From positions 1-37,417 of the forward strand of contig JANQQP010000030.1 of NCBI GenBank assembly GCA_028285005.1: a stretch of 37,417 nucleotides of DNA, written 5' to 3'. Each line of letters starts with the position of its first letter. The first letter of the stretch is position 1. Under the pieces are notes generated by a model, which was not told where the DNA came from, did no database searches, and saw only the letters and a program-made list of their open reading frames with translations. The DNA comes from Dehalococcoidia bacterium. GTDB lineage: Bacteria > Chloroflexota > Dehalococcoidia > Lucifugimonadales > Lucifugimonadaceae. The position numbers and the translations under genes are program-made. Below are positions 16,001 through 23,866 of this stretch, one piece after another.

Positions 16001-16507
16001 TGCAGCGACTCCCAGCGCCGGCGCGAGGTCCGGGTCCGCTTCGATCTGCTCGGTGAACCACTCGGACCAGATGCCGTCGAACTCGACCGTTGCCTGGATG
16101 TCGTCCACCGGCTCGATCACTGGCGGCAGGCCGATAGCCAGCGGCTGCTCCCGCAGCAGCGACAACGCGAACGAGTGGATGGTCTGGATGGTCACGGCAT
16201 CGAGGCCGTCGATGACCGTTGCGATCCGGTCGCGCTTGGCTAGATCTTGCTCAGCTGAGACTCGCTCCTCGAGGGCGGATCGGAGCCTGTAACGCATCTC
16301 GAATGCGGCGGCGCGAGTGAACGTAATTGCAGCAACCTGCGCCGGCTCGGCAGTGCCAGAGATCAGCAGTTCGCTCAGTCGCGTGACGAGCGCGTTGGTC
16401 TTACCGGTGCCTGCTCCCGCTTCCAGATAAAGGTTTTCGTTGAGGCGGTCTCTGACCTGCTGGCGCGTCAGGTCGTCTGGCCGGTGACCGTTGGAGTGCG
16501 AGGTCAT
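13100..16507 (-). CDS. addA: AddA-type helicase-nuclease (UvrD/RecB superfamily)
   Basis: 1135 residues, the helicase-nuclease subunit that with AddB resects DNA ends for RecA loading. SF1 helicase motifs in order: Walker A GAGTGKT (31-37), FILVDEFQDTDPLQ (motif II), LFIVGDPKQSIYRFRGADP (III), RIMTVHGAKGLEFPIVV (V) and RLLYVAATRARDHLFVS (VI). The C-terminal PD-(D/E)XK nuclease is visible as GQIDLMFLEDDG...LVDHKTD, followed by LPQMGAYAWCAEK. Both activities therefore appear intact. The ATG overlaps the addB stop by 4 bases (ATGA), indicating translational coupling. AddA rather than RecB is inferred from the partner. Confidence 0.9.
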   Translation of the reverse strand: MTSHSNGHRPDDLTRQQVRDRLNENLYLEAGAGTGKTNALVTRLSELLISGTAEPAQVAAITFTRAAAFEMRYRLRSALEERVSAEQDLAKRDRIATVIDGLDAVTIQTIHSFALSLLREQPLAIGLPPVIEPVDDIQATVEFDGIWSEWFTEQIEADPDLAPALGVAARLGIRNPSDHLKQLARKLGEVHQLLQPDTFAYRGSPPAAIPTARLKDVLDESQRLLAFAPDPTDTMRRFVNEQVVPEIAALLALAGDSSEVPASDFAEWPELKLRGKGNKANWRKVDGGEEALERLRELLGQLQQEIDESLAPLRQQTLSTLLTSVTDFVLTYAESRRDQGRLTFHDQLVLANRLLNGNAEARDRLPNRFRFILVDEFQDTDPLQIELLRQLAGTESGRLRPGSLFIVGDPKQSIYRFRGADPASSSGFSAEVAESGAELPLSENHRSMPGILRWVNTVFSGWMKEGESGGQAPHRNLGWDDSLQEAEAQAEGVPVRWFGGEVAASAPDARRLEFEQISEIANAAGEGTFKVRGEDGELRASTFADVAILVRRRTGIDALEDALIEKSIPYVLDTQAPLFKSQDIRDLHACLTAIDDPSDQVAILAAVRSPAFSCPDTDLLRWKRSGGRFAHLDENQPGEPESVAAALTELHRYHALSREMDTAALVETFIRERRLREKSLLTHIGPERARRLDLVVELANALSDPDSGSAITLRHFTRWIALQADENAQMPERLSQGAVNDAVRIMTVHGAKGLEFPIVVMASAQGGQNNTDSVQLRIRRAEAADSAETQHLEVQLGSRDIGLKTSGADDALAQEAEEGDLEDVRLLYVAATRARDHLFVSRYRGKSAKRALVGKIEQHLEGNEQLWQEWSYPGRTQPAPSTGRTSPDKQAQRDRWAVDQAKLIERASRRGYTTPTALKPESASALQFQPKEPSSTVEDDPAKPGRAATDLGRAVHAVLQHIDLTVWSDEELSALAEQMAAEHNLADSGEVESLSRAALETETMASASAAARRGQAWREVRVAAPFPMNAGDLEGQIDLMFLEDDGSLTLVDHKTDTDRGDSISQAAEPYLPQMGAYAWCAEKVSGLTVSRATLIFASRALAGGESEHEVPDLEQEKERAAKQAAEQLSSSANAS

Positions 16508-19500
16508 TGCGCGCCTCCGCCGTCCGGCTGCGCAAGATCGAAGTAGGGCTGAAGTCGCGGGTCGTTGGAGTGCGCCTTAAGCATGCTGGCGCGGCGTGAC
16601 GAGGCAGGGCAGACACGCTCGAAATCGCAGAACGCGCAGTTCTCGAAGTTGTCGTTGCGCCGTATGCCCGGGTTCGGCGGGAAGTGCCCGTCCTTGCTCG
16701 TCTGTTGCAGAGATTCGAGCACCTCGTGCAGGCGTCGCTCTGCCCGAACCGGGTCGAACTCGTGCTCGGCGGGCAGGATGCGCTGCTTTCGATCGCTCAC
16801 GAACCAGTATCCAGCCACGGGCTGCAAGTCTGGGGACCTGAACTGCTGCACGGCCTGTGAATAGAGCGCCAGCTGCAGGTTACGGCCTCGGTTAACCGGG
16901 TCGTCGTCAAGCTTCGTGTAGCGGCTGGTGCCGCCGGTCTTGTAGTCGAGGACGTAGTAGCTGCCATCGGCGTGGCGATCTACGCGGTCAATGACGCCCG
17001 CGAACTGCAGGACGGTCGAGTCCTCAAGAGTGATCTTGAGCGGCGGCAATAGCTGTTCAAGCTTTGTTGCGCGCTTGCGACCGAACGAGAGTTCGGCGTC
17101 TGTTGGCGCGAAGCCGTTTTCCTCAAGTGCCTGTTCGGCTTCAAGCCAGCGCTTCAGCTGCCGTCTTATCTCGCCGGTTTCGAGCTGCCAGATGCGGCCG
17201 CGAGCGGTCGGCTCGTTGCGCTGCCAGTCGTCGGTCACCACATCCATCGCCTCGTCCAGCGTCGCCTGACCGCGTGGCTTGCTGTCCGCGATGCGCAGGG
17301 TCAGGTAGCTTTCGAGGATGGCGTGGATGAAGTTGCCTCGGAGGTCGGCGGCCATGTGGAATGAGTCGGTCTCACGGGGTCCGGATTCGACCTTCAGGAT
17401 GTAGGCGAAGTAGTAGCGGAGCGGGCATGTTGCGAAGGTTTCGACGCGGCTGGCGGACAGTGGTTCGCCACCGAATGCGGGCACTAACGCGGATGCGGCC
17501 GACAGGTCGCCGGACCACTCGGTGAGCGAGTTTCCGTGGCGGCCGGATTCAAGTGTTAGCGCTGCGGCGATGCCGTTTGATGAGTCCGACTGCAGCCAGT
17601 GTTTGGTGTTGCGATGTTGCTGCTCGACGTGCCGTCGGACGCTGGCCAACTCGTACTCGTGACCGTCGGAGAACGTGTCCTGTTGACCGTATTCTGTGAG
17701 GCTCAGACCAGCGACGAGATGAGGGCGGGCAAGCATGTCGCCGGCGTGGAGCGATTCGTTGCCGGGATGTCTTCGTACCTGTTCGATCAGCCACTGCGCC
17801 GGACCCGCCTCGCCTGAGCCGGGGCCACTGGAGCGCGACCAGGAGAGCGTTGCTTCGTCTCCACTCATCAGTGCCGCCAGGAACTGGCGTCTGCGCTCGT
17901 TCTTCCTCACGCCAGAGAGCTGCAGACTGGTGCCGAAGCGGTCGTTGATCTGTTGTCGCACTGAGTCTGGTAGCAGGGGATCGGCGCTGTCCGGAGATGG
18001 AAACGTGCCGTCCGCCATGCCGACGATGTGGATGTGTCGGAAGCGCGTGGCGGCCGCGTCGCGGACGTCGGCCACGAAGACACCTTTGCCAAGGTTACTG
18101 GCACCTGAGCGTGTTTCGGCCAGCTCTCGCAGGACGATGGCGATGAAGCGTGGCAGGTCCGGTTTCGACAGGCCGAGCTGGTCAAGATCGCTGATGCGTT
18201 CGAGAACGGTGCCGACCCGCTCGGCGGACTCTGCTGTTGCGGAGTCTTCCGGCGCATAGAGGTAGCGGTCGATCAGGCTCTGGAGCCATTCTGTCCAGTC
18301 TGACCAGGACGCGTCGTCGGCTGGCAGTTGCAGGTCTTCTGCGAGCGTTTCGGTGAAGTCAGACAGCGCCTCCGCTGAGTTGGCTTCTTTTAGATAGGTG
18401 TCCGTCTGTGTGGTCGGACTGGCATCGCCATCGCTCCCATCGAAGTGATCGGACTGTTCGGCGCGGAACCTTCGTGACTTTGCGTGCCGCGCAAGCTGTC
18501 GCTGCCAGCTATCGAGGCCGCCGTGCACCCGTGCCGACCTGCTTATCCGGTCCCACTCGACGCCGCTGACTGGAGTCTGATCTGCCGGGTCCTGGACAGG
18601 GCAGGTTGCGAGCCAGTCGCCAACTTCGCCGCGCTCGAGATCCGACTCTGCGATCTTGAGGAGTCCGGTGATGAAGCGGCCTGCTGGTGACGATATGAAC
18701 GGTTCATGCGGCGGTCCAGAAACCGAGATGTTCGCGAGCGCCAGTGCAGAGCGGATTCGTGCGGCGTAGGAAGGGTCGCCGTAGAACACAGCCATCTGGT
18801 TGAAGCGTGCGCCATTTTCAGCCGCTGCGAGGATTCGGCGCACCGCTTCAGCGACCTCTGACCTCGTGTCGGCGGTGCTGACGGCCTGTGGTATCGGAGG
18901 CTCCGCGGTGCTAGTCGCGGAGACCTCGATGTCCAGCGCTTCAGCCAGCAGAGTGTCGCTCCTGGTGTCGCCGATGGTCAGAGGAATGACTTCGACCTCC
19001 GGCAAGGCGACGAGCGTGCGCCAGAGCGCACTGTACTGCGGAGCAGGCAACAGCGCGGCCAGAACGATCACCTTGCCGACCGAGAGCTGCATTGCGGGCG
19101 TCTCAAGCGCGCCTGGCTCAAGCGCCTCTACTGCCCACGCTGCGACTTCGGTCCGATCTACAAGCTTCTGCTCCCGCTTGAGTCGCAGGTAGGCGTGCCA
19201 TGTCTTGCCGACGGCCCGGGTGACGGCGTCAGCATCCTGCAGTTGGTCGAAGCGGATGCGGCGGTTGTTGTTGTCGGCTTCGATCTGGCGCAGCGTGTTG
19301 TGGAGCGCGCTGAGGAACGAGGGTTGACCGGCGAGTGTCGCCAGCCTGCCAGTGATATCGCCTGAAGCCACGCACTGCGATACCGCTTCGCGCACCAGCT
19401 CTGCACCCTGGAGTCGGGTGAGAGCGCGGCCGCCGTGGGTTTCGATGCTGTCACGCACGAGCAGGTCGGCGAGGTCTTCGATGCGCATGAACTCGACATT

Positions 19501-19704
19501 GATGAAGCCGGAGGGTGCGAGCCAGCGCCGAAGGTAGAAACTGGAGAAGTACGAGGGTGTGATGACCGTGACGCGCTGCAGCGGATTGCCAGACTGGGCG
19601 GAGTTGATCGCGCCACGCAGCAGGTCTGTGAAGGTCTTCGCTCGCTCACCTTCGGCATCTGTAGGAGATGCGATGGATGATCCGGTGAGAGGGAGCTGTG
19701 TCAC
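16504..19704 (-). CDS. addB: AddB-like subunit with Fe-S PD-(D/E)XK nuclease
   Basis: 1066 residues. The C-terminal nuclease has GVIDRVDRHADGSYYVLDYK (active-site Asp and the D-x-K pair) and four Cys for the AddB-type Fe-S cluster: one in ETFATCPLRYYFAY and three in CAFCDFERVC (residues 1023, 1026, 1032). The N-terminal helicase-like part is degenerate: TVITPSYFSSFYLRRWL replaces the Walker A found in Gram-positive AddB, so ATP binding is doubtful. LAALMSGDEATLSWSRS lies where AddB/RecC proteins have their Chi-recognition-type domains. It is first in the addB-addA pair and starts about 47 bp downstream of tRNA-Arg on the same strand. Confidence 0.88.
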   Translation of the reverse strand: MTQLPLTGSSIASPTDAEGERAKTFTDLLRGAINSAQSGNPLQRVTVITPSYFSSFYLRRWLAPSGFINVEFMRIEDLADLLVRDSIETHGGRALTRLQGAELVREAVSQCVASGDITGRLATLAGQPSFLSALHNTLRQIEADNNNRRIRFDQLQDADAVTRAVGKTWHAYLRLKREQKLVDRTEVAAWAVEALEPGALETPAMQLSVGKVIVLAALLPAPQYSALWRTLVALPEVEVIPLTIGDTRSDTLLAEALDIEVSATSTAEPPIPQAVSTADTRSEVAEAVRRILAAAENGARFNQMAVFYGDPSYAARIRSALALANISVSGPPHEPFISSPAGRFITGLLKIAESDLERGEVGDWLATCPVQDPADQTPVSGVEWDRISRSARVHGGLDSWQRQLARHAKSRRFRAEQSDHFDGSDGDASPTTQTDTYLKEANSAEALSDFTETLAEDLQLPADDASWSDWTEWLQSLIDRYLYAPEDSATAESAERVGTVLERISDLDQLGLSKPDLPRFIAIVLRELAETRSGASNLGKGVFVADVRDAAATRFRHIHIVGMADGTFPSPDSADPLLPDSVRQQINDRFGTSLQLSGVRKNERRRQFLAALMSGDEATLSWSRSSGPGSGEAGPAQWLIEQVRRHPGNESLHAGDMLARPHLVAGLSLTEYGQQDTFSDGHEYELASVRRHVEQQHRNTKHWLQSDSSNGIAAALTLESGRHGNSLTEWSGDLSAASALVPAFGGEPLSASRVETFATCPLRYYFAYILKVESGPRETDSFHMAADLRGNFIHAILESYLTLRIADSKPRGQATLDEAMDVVTDDWQRNEPTARGRIWQLETGEIRRQLKRWLEAEQALEENGFAPTDAELSFGRKRATKLEQLLPPLKITLEDSTVLQFAGVIDRVDRHADGSYYVLDYKTGGTSRYTKLDDDPVNRGRNLQLALYSQAVQQFRSPDLQPVAGYWFVSDRKQRILPAEHEFDPVRAERRLHEVLESLQQTSKDGHFPPNPGIRRNDNFENCAFCDFERVCPASSRRASMLKAHSNDPRLQPYFDLAQPDGGGAQ

Positions 19705-19750
19705 TTGCCGTCGCCCTCGGCCGGTGCGAACGCCGGGCCTGAGTCAGGGG

Positions 19751-19825
19751 TGGTACCCCCGGTGAGACTCGAACTCACGCATCTGGCTTCGGAGGCCAGC
19801 GCTCTATCCACTGAGCTACGGGGGC
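19751..19825 (-). tRNA. tRNA-Arg (anticodon CCG)
   Basis: A 75-nt cloverleaf read on the minus strand: acceptor GCCCCCG/CGGGGGT, D stem GCTC/GAGC, anticodon stem CTGGC/GCCAG with loop CTCCGAA (anticodon CCG, reading CGG), 4-nt variable loop, T stem GTGAG/CTCAC with loop TTCGAGT, discriminator A and an encoded CCA at 19753-19751. Only the first acceptor pair is a G-U. It lies between the repeat mosaic and addB. Confidence 0.97.
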
Positions 19826-19884
19826 ACAGGGCTACATTCTAGTTGAGCGGTGGGAGAGTGGGGAGGCGAGTGACAGAGGGAGGT

Positions 19885-19958
19885 GTTCGGTCGTCGGCCT
19901 CTGGCCGACTTCACCCTCTCCCTTGATCCCTCTCCCATCGAGGGAGAGGGGAAAAGAC
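19885..19958 (+). repeat. Module C (copy 1): GGCCTCTGGCC hairpin plus CCCTCTCCC palindrome
   Basis: TCGGCCTCTGGCCGA is a short hairpin. It is followed by a second palindrome, CCTCTCCC-ATC-GAGGGAGAGG, and then GGAAAAGACAC. The same order occurs at 31174-31225. Confidence 0.7.
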
Positions 19959-19975
19959 ACCTCGTTCCTTCGATC

Positions 19976-20055
19976 TGTCATCCCGACCGTAGCCGAGGGA
20001 TCTGACCGTTGATCCCTGGTCAAACGAGAGATTCTGAATCAAGTTCTGAATGACA
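19976..20055 (-). repeat. TGTCAT/ATGACA-bounded repeat element A (copy 3, reversed, 80 bp)
   Basis: On the plus strand it begins TGTCATCCCGACCGTAGCC and ends TTCTGAATGACA, i.e. the inverse of copies 1, 2 and 4. It retains the internal GGTCAGATCCCT (reversed) and ATTCTGAATCAAGTTCTGAA. Confidence 0.75.
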
Positions 20056-20064
20056 GAGTTACGA

Positions 20065-20095
20065 CCCTTCGACGGGCTCAGGATGGTGCCTTGCC
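20065..20095 (+). repeat. Module F (copy 2)
   Basis: ACCCTTCGACGGGCTCAGGA then TGGTGCC. One base differs from copy 1 over the first 20. Confidence 0.65.
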
Positions 20096-20105
20096 GAAGG
20101 CTCAA

Positions 20106-20143
20106 TCCCCCCTCCCAGCTTGGGAGAGGGTTAGGGTGAGGGT
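20106..20143 (-). repeat. GC-rich palindromic module B (copy 3, reversed)
   Basis: CCCCCTCCCAGCTTGGGAGA then GGGTTAGGGTGAGGGT, the reverse complement of copy 1 apart from end differences. Confidence 0.75.
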
Positions 20144-20176
20144 CATCCATCTAGCTGGCAGCTTGTTACCTGAGCG

Positions 20177-20217
20177 ACAACCCACCCTCTAACTCCCTCC
20201 CTGCCAGGGAGGGAGAA
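20177..20217 (-). repeat. GC-rich palindromic module E (copy 4, reversed)
   Basis: CAACCCACCCTCTAACTCCC then TCCCTGCCAGGGAGGGAGAA. CTCCCTG-C-CAGGGAG forms a hairpin. Confidence 0.65.
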
Positions 20218-20222
20218 TCTTC

Positions 20223-20252
20223 CCGCCATCCTGAGCCTGTCAAAGGGTGGCC
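20223..20252 (-). repeat. Module F (copy 3, reversed)
   Basis: CGCCATCCTGAGCCTGTCAA then AGGGTGG. It lies 9 bp from the truB stop, so the truB message would carry it in the 3' end. Confidence 0.6.
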
Positions 20253-20260
20253 CTCGCACG

Positions 20261-21199
20261 CTACTTCGCTGCTAGCACCTTGTCTGGTCGCCAGCCCAGG
20301 CGTTCTGGTTCGAAGACCAGGATTGCTATCAGTTGGGACTCAGCGTCGTAGGCGCGTACCTGCTGGCCGGGCTTGGCGCCGGTGGGTGGGCCGAACTGGG
20401 AGACCGAAAGCGGCTGTCCGTGTTGCACGGCTTCGGCAGTCACAGGGTCGAGCTTTACCGACGGCAGGTGCTGGAGAGTGAAGTCGATTGGGTCGACAAG
20501 GTCGTGCCAGGTCCCGGCGTCGACGTGCTCCTGGATCTCCTCTAGCGTGTGTGAGCCTTCGATCTGGAAGGGGCCCGAGCTGGTCCTGACAAGACCCGTC
20601 AGGTGCGCGCCACAGCTCAGCTTCTGTCCAAACTCGTGCGCAAGGCTGCGGGCGTAGAAGCCGTGTGAGCACTCCACTTCCAGCTCGGCGACCGGCGGCT
20701 CCCAGCGCGTGAGGTCGAGTTGCTTCACTTCCACCTCGCGTGACTTGCGCTCCACCTCGATTCCCTGGCGAGCAAGCTCGTACAGCCGCTTGCCATTGTG
20801 CTTGACGGCGCTGAACATCGGCGGCGTCTGCTGGAACTTGCCCCGGAAGTCGGAAAGTGCTTCCTCTGCCTGTTCGTGCGTTACCTGTGAGAAGTTGGCT
20901 TCCGCAGTGACGTCACCTTCGGAGTCGTAGGTGTTGGTGGCGACGCCAAGCTGCACCGTGATCCTGTACTTCTTGGTGCCGAGCAAGATCATCTCTGCGA
21001 ATCGAGTGCCGTTGTCGAGGCAGATGGGCAGCACGCCGGTGGCGATCGGGTCCAGCGTTCCGCCGTGGCCGATCTTCTTGACCTTGGTCATGCCCTTGAG
21101 CTTGCGCACGACATCTGTCGAGGTCCATTCGGCGGGCTTGTTCACGTTCAGGTATCCGCCGCGAAACGCGTTTGGCGACGGACCTTTCAGAAGAACCAA
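20261..21199 (-). CDS. truB: tRNA pseudouridine(55) synthase TruB
   Basis: 312 residues; makes pseudouridine 55 in the T loop of tRNAs. LNVNKPAEWTSTDVVRKLKG opens the catalytic domain and GHGGTLDPIATGVLPI holds the catalytic Asp at residue 50. KKYRITVQLGVATNTYDSEG and VECSHGFYARSLAHEFG are further family segments. A C-terminal PUA-like part (about 235-312, VTAEAVQHGQPLSV) completes it. Length is normal. It is the last gene of the nusA-ylxR-infB-rbfA-truB series, starting 30 bp after the rbfA stop. The rpsO gene that often follows truB is absent; a repeat mosaic and tRNA-Arg follow instead. Confidence 0.93.
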   Translation of the reverse strand: MVLLKGPSPNAFRGGYLNVNKPAEWTSTDVVRKLKGMTKVKKIGHGGTLDPIATGVLPICLDNGTRFAEMILLGTKKYRITVQLGVATNTYDSEGDVTAEANFSQVTHEQAEEALSDFRGKFQQTPPMFSAVKHNGKRLYELARQGIEVERKSREVEVKQLDLTRWEPPVAELEVECSHGFYARSLAHEFGQKLSCGAHLTGLVRTSSGPFQIEGSHTLEEIQEHVDAGTWHDLVDPIDFTLQHLPSVKLDPVTAEAVQHGQPLSVSQFGPPTGAKPGQQVRAYDAESQLIAILVFEPERLGWRPDKVLAAK

Positions 21200-21229
21200 T
21201 TCTGGCTCCCGGAGACTGCTGATTCGGAG

Positions 21230-21607
21230 TTAATTTGGCCGGCGGCTGGTGCGGAGCTTTCGGTCGGCTTCCAGCGCTTCGTCTATCTTTGCGCTCATAT
21301 CTTCGCCCCGCTCAAGAGTATCGTCCGATGCGAAGAGTAGTTTGGGCATGCGGCGTATCCTGATGCGTGATTGCAACTCTTTGCCGAGCCGGCCGGATGC
21401 TGACTGGAGCGCTTCGACTGCCTGCTCCCGTACCGCGCTATCGCCCGGCGTCGAGATGTAGACGCGGGCGGTCGACAGGTCGGGCGCGAGGTCAACATGT
21501 GTTACCGAGACGATGCTCGGCAGACGCGGGTCTTTCAGGTGCGTGAGAATTAGCGGGCCCAGCTCTCGCTGGATGGTCACGCCTGCCCGGGCGACTCGGT
21601 GTGTCAT
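21230..21607 (-). CDS. rbfA: Ribosome-binding factor A
   Basis: A 125-residue KH-fold protein that matures the 30S subunit and the 5' end of 16S rRNA. It begins MTHRVARAGVTIQRELGPLI. VTHVDLAPDLSTARVYISTP is the conserved beta-alpha-beta core, and RIRIRRMPKLLFASDDTLERG is the family ending with the kinked helix motif. I chose the ATG at 21607, 18 bp after the infB stop; an open extension upstream would overlap infB. No strong Shine-Dalgarno is present, so translation may be coupled to infB termination. Confidence 0.9.
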   Translation of the reverse strand: MTHRVARAGVTIQRELGPLILTHLKDPRLPSIVSVTHVDLAPDLSTARVYISTPGDSAVREQAVEALQSASGRLGKELQSRIRIRRMPKLLFASDDTLERGEDMSAKIDEALEADRKLRTSRRPN

Positions 21608-21624
21608 CGTGTTCACGAACTGGG

Positions 21625-23478
21625 CTACGAGGTTGTGATCTCGTAGCACTCCAGCACATCGTCGACTTCGTAGTCGTGGAACCCGTCGAGGATGATTCCG
21701 CCCTCGAAGTTGTTGGCGATCTCACGCACCGTTTCCTGCAGGTGGCGCATGGAGGCGATGGCTCCGTCGAAGATCTCTTCACCTCGGCGTAGCACACGTA
21801 TGCGGCCACTGCGCCTCATAGCGCCGTCTGTGACACGAACACCTGCAATCTTCTCGCGCCGTCCTCGCGGGAAGACTTCGAGCACGTTGGCGTGGCCGAT
21901 GACGACACGGCGCTCCTCGGGCTCGATGAGGCCTTCAACTGCCGCTCTCACGTCATCGACAAGGTTGTAGATGATGTCGTAGTTCTTGATGACGACGCCC
22001 TTCATGGACGCCTGGCTCTGAGCGGTCGATTCGATGGTTGTCTCGAAGCCGACGATCAGGCCGTCTGACGCAGTGGCCAGAAGCACATCTGCTTCACCGA
22101 TCTGGCCGGCCGAGGCGTGGATCACCTTGACCTGCACCTCTTCGGTTGAGAGCTGCTCAACGGCTCGGCGCACGGCGTCAACACTGCCTTGCGTGCCGGC
22201 CTTGATGATCACATTCAGCTCTTTGGCCTCGCCTCCGTGCACACGCCGCATGACATCTGCCATGGTGGTGGCCGAGTGTTCGGCGCGCCTGGCGTCAAGG
22301 CGTTCGCGTGTCTCGACGAGAGTGCGTGCCGCCTTCTCGTCGTCAACAACATCGAACTGGTCGCCGACTGCCGGCAGGCCGCTGAGGCCCATGATCTGGA
22401 CAGGCGTTGACGGTCCGGCCTCTTTCACGTCTTTGCCAAAGCCATCGAGCATTGAGCGCACGCGACCGCGCTGCGTGCCTGCGACGACGTTGTCGCCAAC
22501 CTTGACCTTGCCAGAGCGGATGAGGACGGTTGCGATGCTGCCTCGCACGCGGTCCGTGTGAGCCTCGATCACAACACCGATACCTGACCTGTCAGGATTC
22601 GCCTTAAGCTCCTGCACTTCAGCAACAAGCAGAAGAGATTCGAGCAGATCGCTGATGCCGTCGCCTTTGAGGGCTGAGACTGGCACTGCAACGACCTCTC
22701 CGCCGTAGTCCTCCACGATCACTTCATGCTCGGCCAGCTCACCCTTGACCCGGTCAGGGTCTGCGCCGGGAGAGTCCATCTTGTTGATGGCGACGACCAT
22801 TGGCACGCCGGCGGCCTGGGCGTGGTCGATGGCTTCCTGTGTCTGCGGCATCACGCCGTCGTCAGCTGCGACGACGAGCACTGCGATGTCAGTCACCTGT
22901 GCGCCGCTGGCGCGCATGGCCGTGAAGGCTTCGTGCCCGGGAGTGTCGATAAATGTGATGCGCTGACCGTCCCGGTCGACCTGGTAGGCGCCGATGCTCT
23001 GCGTGATTCCACCGGCTTCGGTGTCGACGACGCTGGCGCCCCGAATGGCGTCGAGTAGTGTCGTCTTGCCGTGGTCTACGTGGCCGAGCACGGTGATGAT
23101 GGGCGCACGAGGCTCGGTGTTCTCTTCGGTCGCGTCATCGTCCACACCTACGCGCTGGGCGGCCGCGCTCTCTTCACGATCGCGGGGCTTGAGGACAGGA
23201 ATTTCGAACAGCGCTGCGACGCGGGCTGCGATATCGAACTCGATAGATTCGTTGACGGTTGCCATCACGCCGTTGCGCATCAACGCCTTGATGGTGTCGA
23301 CGTTCGACTTCTTGAGGATTTCGGCTAGCTCACCGACGGTGAGGGTTGCCGGCAGCTCTACCGGGCCTGCTGGAGCCTCTTCAACGGCGACTGTAGCCGG
23401 GCCGCGTTGTTCCGAGTCCGATGGCCTCTGCCTTCGGCGTCCTCGCGGTCTTCCGCCTGGATTGCGTCGCCTCGCCAT
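21625..23478 (-). CDS. infB: Translation initiation factor IF-2 (short form)
   Basis: 617 residues, the GTPase that places initiator tRNA on the 30S subunit. The first 27 residues are a basic, Arg/Gly-rich stretch ([20 protein letters not shown]). The IF2_N subdomain is at about 43-95 ([20 protein letters not shown]). The G domain follows: GHVDHGKTT (132-140), [10 protein letters not shown], and VAINKMDSP. Domains II, C1 and C2 are present ([15 protein letters not shown], ending [15 protein letters not shown]). It lacks the several-hundred-residue N-terminal extension of enterobacterial IF-2, as in many Chloroflexota and thermophiles. Confidence 0.95.
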   Translation of the reverse strand: MARRRNPGGRPRGRRRQRPSDSEQRGPATVAVEEAPAGPVELPATLTVGELAEILKKSNVDTIKALMRNGVMATVNESIEFDIAARVAALFEIPVLKPRDREESAAAQRVGVDDDATEENTEPRAPIITVLGHVDHGKTTLLDAIRGASVVDTEAGGITQSIGAYQVDRDGQRITFIDTPGHEAFTAMRASGAQVTDIAVLVVAADDGVMPQTQEAIDHAQAAGVPMVVAINKMDSPGADPDRVKGELAEHEVIVEDYGGEVVAVPVSALKGDGISDLLESLLLVAEVQELKANPDRSGIGVVIEAHTDRVRGSIATVLIRSGKVKVGDNVVAGTQRGRVRSMLDGFGKDVKEAGPSTPVQIMGLSGLPAVGDQFDVVDDEKAARTLVETRERLDARRAEHSATTMADVMRRVHGGEAKELNVIIKAGTQGSVDAVRRAVEQLSTEEVQVKVIHASAGQIGEADVLLATASDGLIVGFETTIESTAQSQASMKGVVIKNYDIIYNLVDDVRAAVEGLIEPEERRVVIGHANVLEVFPRGRREKIAGVRVTDGAMRRSGRIRVLRRGEEIFDGAIASMRHLQETVREIANNFEGGIILDGFHDYEVDDVLECYEITTS

Positions 23479-23528
23479 GTATTGCCCTTTTAAGTGCTGC
23501 CTTGGTCACGTTGGCAGCTGATCTGTGC

Positions 23529-23792
23529 TCAGTCTTCGCCCGCTTCGTTGCTCAGGCGTTCAATATCTGCCTGCGTAAGTTCAGTTTTCAGCGCATGGCC
23601 AAGTTTAGCGCGAATCTGCCTGTCACCCCAGTCTTCGGTGCTACACACATATCCGCCGCGCCCGCTTAACCTTCCTCCCGAGTCGACCCTGACTTCGCCC
23701 TCTGGCGTCCTGACAATCCTCAGAAGCTCCTGCTTCGGCTTCTTGTCTCTGCAGACCACGCAGGTCCGCATAGGGATATGCCTGGGCTTCAT
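23529..23792 (-). CDS. ylxR: YlxR family RNA-binding protein (DUF448)
   Basis: 87 residues. MRTCVVCRDKKPKQELLRIV, the RLSGRGGYVC motif and a C-terminal helix are the hallmarks of YlxR/DUF448. The protein sits between nusA and infB in most bacteria; it has been linked to RNase P activity and to RNA binding. The two family Cys residues in CVVC are retained. The ATG at 23792 is preceded by AAGGGG with a 5-nt spacer, better than the more upstream in-frame ATG at 23834. Confidence 0.92.
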   Translation of the reverse strand: MKPRHIPMRTCVVCRDKKPKQELLRIVRTPEGEVRVDSGGRLSGRGGYVCSTEDWGDRQIRAKLGHALKTELTQADIERLSNEAGED

Positions 23793-23866
23793 GGTCGCCC
23801 CTTTTGGCTCCGCGAATTGCGAAGTTCGCAACATTCAGGACCGCCGGGACCGAAGAGGTGAAGAGG

